Shown: piece by piece, positions 24,101-31,524 of the stretch
Layout: each line of letters begins with the position of its first letter
How positions within the stretch are numbered: position 1 is the first letter of the stretch
Notes under the pieces: model-generated
Seen by the model: only the letters and a program-made list of their open reading frames with translations
Told to the model about the DNA's origin: nothing
The model's database searches: none
NCBI GenBank assembly: GCA_004555405.1
Contig: SFIE01000010.1
Coordinates: 1-54,160 of the forward strand
Direction of reading: 5' to 3'
DNA: 54,160 nt
From: Subdoligranulum sp.
Lineage (GTDB): Bacteria; Bacillota; Clostridia; Oscillospirales; Ruminococcaceae
Made by a program: the position numbers and the translations under genes

Positions 24101-25465
24101 TCAGGCCTGATAGCGGCACCAGTGCCCTTTCCAGGTATACAGGATCATCAGCACCATGCCCATGCCCCAGCTGATGGGATACAGGATATAAATGCCGAAA
24201 ATGGTATCAAAATGCGGCAGAATGACCTGCAGATAGAATATGCGGAAAAGGCACATGGAAAACAGCAGCGCCAGCATGGGCGGAATGCTTTTGCCGGTGC
24301 CGCGCACCGTTCCGGCCAGCGCGTGCATCACGGCGGCCAGCCAGTAGAACGGGCAGAATATGCACAGCGCCTGCACGCCGTAGTCGATCACGGCCTCGTC
24401 GCGGCAGAAAAGCCCCAGCAGCGGGTGGGCAAATGCAATCAGCAGCACGGCCATCACAGCGGTGTACACAATGCCCATGGCAATGGTGACCCACATTCCC
24501 TTTTTCATGCGCTCCAGCTTGCCTGCGCCGTAGTTCTGGCCCACAAAAGTGGTGATGGCCATACCAAAGCTTAGCATGGGCAGCACGCAGAATCCGTCGA
24601 TTTTCAGATATGCGCCAAAGCCTGCCATGGCGGCAGCGCCAAAGCCGTTTACACTGGCCTGCACCAGAATGTTGGAAAGGGAGATCACCATGTTTTGAAT
24701 GCCGGTGGGCAGGCCCACCTGTACAATGCGCTTTGCCATGCCGGGGTGAATGCGCACGCTGGCGGGCTGCACGCGATAATCTGCAGGCACACGCACCAGA
24801 TAGCCCATGGCCAGCACGCAGGAAACCGCCTGGCTGAGGGTGGTGGCCACGGCAGCGCCCGTAACGCCCCAGCCCAGCACGCCGATCAAAAGCAGGTCAG
24901 CCCCCACATTGGTCACGGCGGCGGCGGCCAGATATCCCAGCGATTTGCGCGAATTTCCCGCTGCGTTTAAAATGCCCGCCGCCATGTTGTAGATCACATT
25001 GAAGATCAGCCCGGCGGAGTAGATCTGCAGATAGCGCACCGAATCGGGCAAAACCTCGGGCGGGGTGCGCATGGCCACCAAAATACGCCCGCTGAACAAA
25101 AGCCCGCCAATGGTGAGCAAAATGCCCAGAATGCCCGCAATGGCAAACGCGGTGTGTACCGAAAGGCGCACGCGCTTTTCCTCCTGCGCGCCGAGATACT
25201 GCGAAACGATCACGCTTGCGCCCACACTGGCCCCCTGGCTGAAGGCGATCAGCAGATAGATCAGCGAAGTGCTGGAGCCCACGGCGGCCAGCGCATTGCT
25301 GCCCACAAAGTTGCCCACAATGATGGAATCGGCTGCATTGTAGGTTTGCTGCAGCAGGTTGCCCAGGATCAACGGGGCGGAAAAAAACAAAATATTGCGA
25401 AAAATGCTGCCTTCGGTCATCAAAACGGTGTCCGGCTTTTTGGCGGCAGCACTTTGGGTAGACAT
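24101..25465 (-). CDS. MATE family efflux transporter (second of three)
   Basis: 454 residues, 12 hydrophobic helices. N-terminal VLMTEGSIFRNILFFSAPLILGNLLQQTYNAADSIIVGNFVGSNALAAVG is the standard MATE start, and the second half begins near GMAKRIVQVGLPTGIQNMVIS. Likely exporter of toxic cations or metabolites. It starts 30 bp after the terminator of the MBG-repeat gene, and no clear promoter lies between, so it may depend on read-through. Confidence 0.92.
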   Translation of the reverse strand: MSTQSAAAKKPDTVLMTEGSIFRNILFFSAPLILGNLLQQTYNAADSIIVGNFVGSNALAAVGSSTSLIYLLIAFSQGASVGASVIVSQYLGAQEEKRVRLSVHTAFAIAGILGILLTIGGLLFSGRILVAMRTPPEVLPDSVRYLQIYSAGLIFNVIYNMAAGILNAAGNSRKSLGYLAAAAVTNVGADLLLIGVLGWGVTGAAVATTLSQAVSCVLAMGYLVRVPADYRVQPASVRIHPGMAKRIVQVGLPTGIQNMVISLSNILVQASVNGFGAAAMAGFGAYLKIDGFCVLPMLSFGMAITTFVGQNYGAGKLERMKKGMWVTIAMGIVYTAVMAVLLIAFAHPLLGLFCRDEAVIDYGVQALCIFCPFYWLAAVMHALAGTVRGTGKSIPPMLALLFSMCLFRIFYLQVILPHFDTIFGIYILYPISWGMGMVLMILYTWKGHWCRYQA

Positions 25466-25495
25466 AGAAAAACACCTCTTTCTGTGAAAAAAGGG

Positions 25496-25525
25496 GCCCG
25501 CCCCCGAAAATGGCCGGGGGCGGGC
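25496..25525 (-). terminator. Terminator after the MBG-repeat surface protein
   Basis: Perfect 11-bp stem GCCCGCCCCCG/CGGGGGCGGGC, followed on the minus strand by CCTTTTTT. Confidence 0.85.
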
Positions 25526-25545
25526 AGGAAGATGGCGGCCCGCCG

Positions 25546-28500
25546 TTATTCGCGGTTGCGGCCATTATTCTGGTTTTGGTTCAGCTTCACCTTTTTGCTG
25601 GGGGCATACACATCGTGCAGGGCCTTGCGGCGGCTGGCGCTGTTGTAGGCCAGATATCCGCCTGCCAGCAGGGCTGCGGCCACAAGCACAGCGGCCACCA
25701 TGGGCAGGGGGCTGTGGCTCTTTTCCTGGGGTTCAGCCTCAGGCTGCGGGGCGGGGGCTTGCGTGGGCTGCGGCGCAGCGGTGGGCACCGGCGTGGGTGC
25801 GGGCGTGGGGCTGGCGGCAGTGGGGTCCTTCACCGGGGCAGGGCTGGCGGCAGGCTTTGCGGCTGCGGCCACCTTGCCCGAAATGGCAAGGGCATCGGCA
25901 AAGGTGTAGTTGTAGCTTCCGTTCATGGCCTTGGCCACGGCGGGGCTCAGGCACAGCTTGCCTGCAGGGGTGGAAAGGTTCAGGGTGACGCCGCTTTTTT
26001 GCACACCAGTGATAATGTAGCCGGGCAGGTATTCGCAGGCGGTCACATCCAGCGAAAGGGCGGTGCCGCTCTTGGCGTTCAGCAATGCGCCGTAGCCGCC
26101 CAGCCAAGTGGTTTCGCTGGCGGTCGGGGCAGGCGCTGCCGTGGGCTGCGGCTGCGGTTCATCGGGTTTGGGGGTGGCGCTGGACGACGACGAGCTGCCG
26201 CCGGAGGCCGGGGCCGTGTACTGAATGCTGAAGCTGCTGAAGCTGGCAGCCAGGAACTGTACGGTCACGGTATCGCCCGATTTGCTTACGCTCCGGCAGT
26301 CATACTGCGTGGTGAAATTCTTGCTGGCATCGGTTTCGGTGTGCTTATGCACCACCTGGAACTTGCCGTTCGGGTCTGCATTTTTGGCATGGAAGCTCAG
26401 GCTTACCAAAACCGGCACAGCGGGCTGCTGGCCGCTGCCCAGCGAAAGCTCCACCTCGATCAGCTGGCCGTCGGCAGGCTTTTCGGGGGTGATGTCCTTG
26501 GCGGTGTAGGTGGCGGTGCCGCTGCTTTCGCCAAGGGCTGCCTTGCCGCCTGTGGTGATGGCAAGGCCGGTCAGGGCAGACTTTTCGCCCTTGTTCAGCT
26601 GGGTGGAAACCGTCACATTTTCAGCCGATTCGTCCAGTGCGGCCAAAAGGGCGGTATCGCTCAGGTGGGCGCTCTTCAAATCGTCCTGCTCTTTGGGGGT
26701 AAGCTTGTCAGAACGGGTCAGTTTGGCAATATCCGCCGAAGCACCGGCGCTCAGCTTGCCGTTTTCGCTGGCGGTTTTGCTGATGGAAGCAGCAACGGTG
26801 CTCAGCTGGCCGGTGATGCCCTCTTTGCTGCCAGCAGCGGTAACCGTATCTGTAAGGGTCACGTTCACACTGGCAGTGGCCGGGCTGTAGTTGGGGTCGT
26901 TGGGGTCCACGGTGATTTCATAGCTGGGGTCGCCGGCACTGGTGGCCAGCTTAGTGTCCCCTGCTTTCCAGCCAAACTGGGCGCCCTCGGGCAGGCCCGC
27001 GGCCTTCAGGCCAATGTGGCTGAGCGGCTGGCCGCCGTAAATGCTGAGGGGGTATGTTTCCAGCTCGGTCGTGATTTTGGCACCTTCGGGCAGTTTGTAA
27101 ACCGCAGGATTGATCTTGTAGGAAAGCTCCACGGTGCCGGTGTAGTTGCCCTTGCCGGTCACCTTTACTGTGTACGAACCGGCGTTGGTGCTGGCTTCGG
27201 GATATGTTACGGTGTAGTCGGTGCCTTCGGCCAGATTGCTGCCCTCAGCAACCAAAACAGTGGGTTTTTGCTCGCTGCCGTTATAAGTAAACTCGGTGGG
27301 TTTCTTGGCGATGCTCAGTGTAAAGTTGTCCGCCACAAGGCCCTTGGGGTGAACGGTAAAGTTGGCCGTGGCCGTGCAGGCGGTGGCGTTTGCGCTTTCT
27401 TTAAAGCTGGCGGTCACGGTGTAGCTGCCCGCATTAGTGGGGGGCGTGGTGCTTGCAGTATAGTTAGTGCCATCTCGGCCGGTGTAGGTGTAGCTCTCCT
27501 TGTCGACGTCGTTGGTGGCGCTTGTGGCCACAGGGGCGGGGGCTTTATCACCATAGGTGTAATCTGCCATAGTCACGCTGCCGCTGCCTGCGGCCTGTTT
27601 GATCTTGTAGGAAAGCTCCACGGTGTCGGTGTAGTTGCCCTTGCCGGTCACGGTTATGGTATACGGACCGGCGTCGGTGCTTTTATCGGGGTATTTTACG
27701 GTATAGTCGGTACCTTCGGCCATTTTGCGGCCCTCAGCAGCCAAAACAGCGGGCTTTTGTTCGCTGCTGTTATAAGTAAACTCGGTGGCGCTCAGCGTAA
27801 AGTCCTCTTTTGCAATGCTCTTGGGGGTAATGCTGAAATCAGCCGTGGCCGTGCAGGCCTTATGGGTGTTGCTTTCGGCAAAGGTGGCAGTCACGGTGTA
27901 GTCGCCCACATTGGTGGGGGCCGCGGCGCTCTTGGCATAGTCGGTGCCATTTCGGCCGGTGTAGGTGTAGCTTACATCGCCGGTGCCGTTTTGTGCCTCT
28001 GGGGTGATGGCCTCACCGTAAACATAGCTTTGCTTCACGGACACACTGCCGATGCCCTCGGCCTTTTGAATGGTCAGGGTGGTGGAGATGCCGTTCAGCA
28101 TACCGGAGCTGTATTTGTCGGTGGAGCTTTCAAAATACACGCCAATGGTATAACTGCCGGGCATGGTGGGGGCTTCGGCGCTCCACTCGCCGCTGCCCTG
28201 CTTATAGCGCAGCGAAAGCGTGCCCTGGGCATCGTCTTTCTCCAGAATATCGTTGCTCACCGTGGGCAAGGTGTACTCCTGCTGGTAAACAGCGGTGATC
28301 GCGCCGCCAAGGCTGCTGCCGGTTTTCACGGTGGGCAGCGGGCGCGCAAGGATCGTAAATTTGCCGGTGCTGCCGGTAAAGGTGCAGCCCTCATAGTTGC
28401 CCTTGCCGGTGAGCGTGTAGGAAATTTCCGTGTCGGCGTTTTCGGTGCCGGTGCAGCCATGGGGGTAAGTGATCGTGTAATCCTTGCCGGACTGCAGGGT

Positions 28501-29667
28501 CTTGCCGTTGGCGGTCAGCACCAGCTCGCCTTCCTGCAGGGGCTGCGCAGCGCCGGTATAGCTGCGGGTGGTGAAATTCTCCTGCACAGACACTTCGCCG
28601 GTGTAGGGCGTAATGCTGCCTTTGGCCGTGCAGGGAACGGCACTCAATTTGTAGTTGTCCTTTTGGTCGCCGGTCAGCGCAATGTCGCTGGCCGTGATGG
28701 TGCGCTCGCCGCTGTCGGCTTTATCGTAGGCGATGCTGCTGAAATCAGCCGAAACCTTGCCTTTATCGGCGGGGATCACGCCATCCAGAGTGATCGCAGC
28801 CTTTTGATCGGCGGTGAGATCGGTGCCGCCGTCATACATTTTCTCGGCGGGCTCCACAGACAGCGTGGGGGTAATGGTTTTGGGGGTGATATCCAAAGCA
28901 AAGGTGGCCTCGGCGGGGTTGTATTCCTTGGAATTTTTGGGTGTGAAAAGGAATTTGGCGCTGGCAGTGCCTGCAGCAGGGATCGCGTTGGGGTCTTCAG
29001 CGCTCCATTTGCCCTGAACCTTGCCGGTCACATCGGTATTGCCGCTTTTCAGAACAAAATCTTTGGGTTGAATGCTATCTGCCAGTTCGCCCATAGTACG
29101 GCCATACTCGGCGCTCAGCGTGGCGTTTTGCACTGGCGTTGCCGTAAGGGGCTTGGCGCTGACGGTAACAGAAATTTTGAATGCCTTATCGAGCGGGGTG
29201 GCAGTGCAGCCAACCGCACTCACGCCGCCGCTGACGGAAAAATCAAAGGTGCCCGCTTGGGTGGCCTTAAATGTATAAGTGGCGGCAGAGTCGAAAGCGG
29301 CCTTTATATTTTCGTCATTCCTCAGAATAAGGGCGGACAAGCCGGTAGTGCTCACGGTAGGCTTGGTTACACCAAAGCCTTTTGCGGTGGTGTTGTCGAT
29401 GCTGGTGACGGCGCTGGGCGAAAACGCATCGGCGTTATAATTTAGGAAGGCTTGCAACACGGCAAATCCGTTTTCGGTGCCGTCGACCGCCATTGAAATG
29501 GTGATCGTGTCACCCACCGATACCGTGTTTTTGTCAGCGGTGAGCGTGATAGCAGGAACGGGCGCAGCCGCTTTGGCTGTGCCGGTGGCTGCAAAGGCAT
29601 TGGTCACAAGGCCGCAGGCCAGTGCAGTACTGATCACGAAAGAAAAGATCCTTTGAATATATTTCAT
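25546..29667 (-). CDS. Large membrane-anchored surface protein: cohesin-like domain plus MBG/YDG repeats
   Basis: 1373 residues. Signal peptide (YIQRIFSFVISTALACGLVTNAFA) at 1-30; residues about 40-165 form a cohesin-like beta-sandwich (NTVSVGDTITISMAVDG, then VLQAFLNYNADAFSP). About eight MBG/YDG-type modules follow, with repeated TYTGRNGTDY, FTYNSSEQKP and VTGKGNYTDTVELSYKI words. Then comes a region of unclear fold, a Pro/Thr/Ala-rich linker and a single transmembrane helix (PLPMVAAVLVAAALLAGGYLAY) with a basic tail. No LPXTG-type sorting signal. It is the second gene after the dockerin protein (62 bp gap). The pairing suggests that it displays dockerin partners or binds mucin-type ligands. 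Start 29667 is preferred (AAGGAT 10 bp upstream). Confidence 0.85.
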   Translation of the reverse strand: MKYIQRIFSFVISTALACGLVTNAFAATGTAKAAAPVPAITLTADKNTVSVGDTITISMAVDGTENGFAVLQAFLNYNADAFSPSAVTSIDNTTAKGFGVTKPTVSTTGLSALILRNDENIKAAFDSAATYTFKATQAGTFDFSVSGGVSAVGCTATPLDKAFKISVTVSAKPLTATPVQNATLSAEYGRTMGELADSIQPKDFVLKSGNTDVTGKVQGKWSAEDPNAIPAAGTASAKFLFTPKNSKEYNPAEATFALDITPKTITPTLSVEPAEKMYDGGTDLTADQKAAITLDGVIPADKGKVSADFSSIAYDKADSGERTITASDIALTGDQKDNYKLSAVPCTAKGSITPYTGEVSVQENFTTRSYTGAAQPLQEGELVLTANGKTLQSGKDYTITYPHGCTGTENADTEISYTLTGKGNYEGCTFTGSTGKFTILARPLPTVKTGSSLGGAITAVYQQEYTLPTVSNDILEKDDAQGTLSLRYKQGSGEWSAEAPTMPGSYTIGVYFESSTDKYSSGMLNGISTTLTIQKAEGIGSVSVKQSYVYGEAITPEAQNGTGDVSYTYTGRNGTDYAKSAAAPTNVGDYTVTATFAESNTHKACTATADFSITPKSIAKEDFTLSATEFTYNSSEQKPAVLAAEGRKMAEGTDYTVKYPDKSTDAGPYTITVTGKGNYTDTVELSYKIKQAAGSGSVTMADYTYGDKAPAPVATSATNDVDKESYTYTGRDGTNYTASTTPPTNAGSYTVTASFKESANATACTATANFTVHPKGLVADNFTLSIAKKPTEFTYNGSEQKPTVLVAEGSNLAEGTDYTVTYPEASTNAGSYTVKVTGKGNYTGTVELSYKINPAVYKLPEGAKITTELETYPLSIYGGQPLSHIGLKAAGLPEGAQFGWKAGDTKLATSAGDPSYEITVDPNDPNYSPATASVNVTLTDTVTAAGSKEGITGQLSTVAASISKTASENGKLSAGASADIAKLTRSDKLTPKEQDDLKSAHLSDTALLAALDESAENVTVSTQLNKGEKSALTGLAITTGGKAALGESSGTATYTAKDITPEKPADGQLIEVELSLGSGQQPAVPVLVSLSFHAKNADPNGKFQVVHKHTETDASKNFTTQYDCRSVSKSGDTVTVQFLAASFSSFSIQYTAPASGGSSSSSSATPKPDEPQPQPTAAPAPTASETTWLGGYGALLNAKSGTALSLDVTACEYLPGYIITGVQKSGVTLNLSTPAGKLCLSPAVAKAMNGSYNYTFADALAISGKVAAAAKPAASPAPVKDPTAASPTPAPTPVPTAAPQPTQAPAPQPEAEPQEKSHSPLPMVAAVLVAAALLAGGYLAYNSASRRKALHDVYAPSKKVKLNQNQNNGRNRE
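27105..28055 (-). repeat. Two tandem copies of a roughly 489-bp coding repeat
   Basis: Each copy codes for an MBG module plus a second module ending in GKGNYT-DTVELSYKI or GKGNYTGTVELSYKI. Identical DNA words such as TTGATCTTGTAGGAAAGCTC recur about 489 bp apart (near 27110 and 27599). The copies remain close at DNA level, so the duplication is recent or kept alike by recombination. Confidence 0.7.
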
Positions 29668-29729
29668 AGGGTACACCATCCTTTACATCGTTTTGAAGGC
29701 TGTGCCCAAAAGGGCAAGGCCGTGCTGCC

Positions 29730-30446
29730 TTAAGAAAGCGTGCAGGAAAATTCGCTGCTGCTGTTTGGAATTTCTTCCAACCCGGCCAATGCGCGGCACA
29801 GTAAAAGCAGATCGTCGGTGTCTATATCACCGCTGCCGTCTACATCGGCGCCAAAGGTGCAGTTGGGCATGGGCTCCAACCCAGCCAGAGCGCGACACAG
29901 CAGCAGCAGATCATCGGTGTCCACAGAACCATTCAGATCCACATCTCCCGGCTGAATGCCGCCGCTCACGGTGAGGGCGGCGGTTTTGGCTGTCAGCTTT
30001 TTGGCCACGCCGTTTTGCATGGCGGCCAGCTGCACATCCTGCACTTCCAGCGTGGTTTCGGTAAAATCACACAGGGCGGTAAACTGCAGCTGCAGCACCT
30101 CGCCGCCTGTGAAGGCACTGTCTAAATCGTGCCACTCTGCCGAAACCATCCCGGCGGTGCGGGTGTTTTTGGCGGTGCCGTTGGTGTTTCCGGCCTGCTT
30201 GCCGCTGCCCGGCAAAATCTCGGCGCTTTCCAGCTGCAGCTGCGTTTTATCGTAGCCAAGGCTGCACAAAAGCGCGTGTGCACTCTGGCTGGGCTCTTGA
30301 ATGGAAAGCGTTACCTGCAGCGTGTCGCCCTTGGCGGCGGGGCGCTGCACAGTGATCTCGGGGCCCTGTGCGCAGGCAGGTGCGGCCATGGCCATGGCCA
30401 GCAATGCAGCGGCTGCCGCTGTGCCGATCTTATGCCGCATGGGCAT
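29730..30446 (-). CDS. Secreted protein with cohesin-like domain and type I-like dockerin
   Basis: 238 residues. Signal peptide 1-26 (GTAAAAALLAMAMAAPACA); residues about 30-155 resemble a cohesin beta-sandwich (AAKGDTLQVTLSI, LLCSLGYDKTQLQLESAEIL). Then a two-repeat dockerin: GDVDLNGSVDTDDLLLLCRA and ADVDGSGDIDTDDLLLLCRA, each with Ca2+-loop residues D-x-D/N-x-D/N-G-x-x-x-D followed by a helix. The two repeats are almost identical. Dockerins bind cohesins in cellulosome- and amylosome-type assemblies. A protein with both modules could bridge two partners. Upstream gene of the operon that continues with the MBG-repeat protein. Confidence 0.85.
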   Translation of the reverse strand: MPMRHKIGTAAAAALLAMAMAAPACAQGPEITVQRPAAKGDTLQVTLSIQEPSQSAHALLCSLGYDKTQLQLESAEILPGSGKQAGNTNGTAKNTRTAGMVSAEWHDLDSAFTGGEVLQLQFTALCDFTETTLEVQDVQLAAMQNGVAKKLTAKTAALTVSGGIQPGDVDLNGSVDTDDLLLLCRALAGLEPMPNCTFGADVDGSGDIDTDDLLLLCRALAGLEEIPNSSSEFSCTLS

Positions 30447-30511
30447 TTCCCCCTTTTTTTAGAAAATATTCAGTAAAACCGCATATAAAATGCGGATAGT
30501 TATTCATCATT

Positions 30512-30540
30512 ATTATACAGGCGAAATATAAGAAAAACAA
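30512..30540 (-). promoter_or_regulatory. Promoter of the dockerin/MBG operon
   Basis: On the minus strand TTGTTT (30540-30535), 17-bp spacer, TATAAT (30517-30512). A short hairpin (CCGCAT/ATGCGG, 30479-30495) lies in the leader. Confidence 0.7.
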
Positions 30541-30651
30541 GCGCTTTTACAGAAAATCTGTTGAATTTTACAAAACAGGCCAGCGGGAAAAACCGGCGGC
30601 AGAAATTTGCCTTTTCCGGCGCCTGAGTTCCGGCGAAAAAACAGCAAAAAG

Positions 30652-30673
30652 GCCCCGCTCTGCAGAGCGGGGC
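30652..30673 (-). terminator. Terminator after the CarD-like gene
   Basis: Perfect palindrome GCCCCGCTCTGCAGAGCGGGGC followed on the minus strand by TTTTT. Confidence 0.8.
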
Positions 30674-30730
30674 ATAAAATCCTTTATGCAGGCAGTGCTT
30701 TTATCAAAACAGCGCCTGCACGGCGGGCCG

Positions 30731-31258
30731 TCAGCAGGGATCGCCGTCCAGTGCATTGTGCAGATACTCGCCCACTTCCTCAGGGGGGATCTGCAAACAC
30801 AGCGAAAATTCCTGTGTCAGCAGCTTTTCGCAGCTGTGCATAATATCGTCATCCATGCCGGGCAGGTGCTTGCCGGCTTTTTTCAGGCTGCGGCGGCGCG
30901 CATAAATGCAGCGCAGCATCAGCAGCATTTCTTCCTGATCGCGCCGGGCCAGCAGCGCGTTGAATTCCTGATGGCGGGCCGTGCGGTCCTCAGGCCAGGG
31001 CATTTCGCGGCCTTTTACGCGCTGCAGCACATCGTCCAGCCCGGCCTTATCCAAAAGCGGGCGCAGCCGCCCCACCAGCGTTTCGTTGCCCATGGGCACA
31101 TAAATGGTGGAGCCCGGTTTGCTGGCAGGTTTGAGCACATAATAGCTTTGGGCTTCATCGTCGTAGGGCAGCTGCATTTCACGCACACCATCTACCGTAC
31201 ACACACCGTTTGCACCGTAGATCACACACTGCCCGGGGGAAAACATTGGATCGGTCAT
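30731..31258 (-). CDS. CarD/CdnL-like transcription regulator
   Basis: 175 residues. The N-terminal RNA polymerase-interacting domain is clear: FSPGQCVIYGANGVCTVDGVREM, then YYVLKPASKPGSTIYVPM. A helical C-terminal part follows (RRDQEEMLLMLRCIYARRRSLKKAGKHL), as in CarD family members, which stabilise promoter open complexes. Single-gene unit with its own promoter and terminator. Its targets cannot be known from sequence. Confidence 0.9.
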   Translation of the reverse strand: MTDPMFSPGQCVIYGANGVCTVDGVREMQLPYDDEAQSYYVLKPASKPGSTIYVPMGNETLVGRLRPLLDKAGLDDVLQRVKGREMPWPEDRTARHQEFNALLARRDQEEMLLMLRCIYARRRSLKKAGKHLPGMDDDIMHSCEKLLTQEFSLCLQIPPEEVGEYLHNALDGDPC

Positions 31259-31300
31259 GACTCCACACTCCTTTTTGAAAAATTTAAACTATATATACCT

Positions 31301-31329
31301 ATTATAGTATATTTTTGTACTTTTTTCAA
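31301..31329 (-). promoter_or_regulatory. Promoter of the CarD-like gene
   Basis: Minus strand TTGAAA (31329-31324), 17-bp spacer, TATAAT (31306-31301). Confidence 0.75.
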
Positions 31330-31415
31330 AGGCAAAAATGCCGAAAATGCAGGAATATAGGGCATTTTCAGAAAACCTGCCCGGAAGAAAGCTGTGTTCG
31401 GCACGAAAAAAGCCC

Positions 31416-31475
31416 TTGCATTTTGCCCGCAAAAGCATATAATAAAGCTATAGATACCCCCTCCCCGGGGGGTGG
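31416..31475 (+). promoter_or_regulatory. copA promoter with CsoR-type operator
   Basis: TTGCAT (31416-31421), 16-bp spacer, TATAAT (31438-31443). About ten bases after the -10 lies ATACCCCCTCCCCGGGGGGT (31454-31473), a C-run/G-run palindrome of the type bound by CsoR repressors. csoR is the last gene of this operon, so autoregulation by copper is expected. Operator call rests on pattern and context. Confidence 0.6.
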
Positions 31476-31524
31476 GCACAAGCGTTTCCCCGGGAAAGAG
31501 CAGTAAAACACAAAAGGAGTTTTT

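Noticed and set aside
25510..29445. Very long open frame on the plus strand opposite the MBG-repeat gene
   Set aside because: It mirrors the minus-strand gene, has low-complexity Gly/His/Ala-rich sequence, no ribosome site and no family features; it results from high GC and codon bias.
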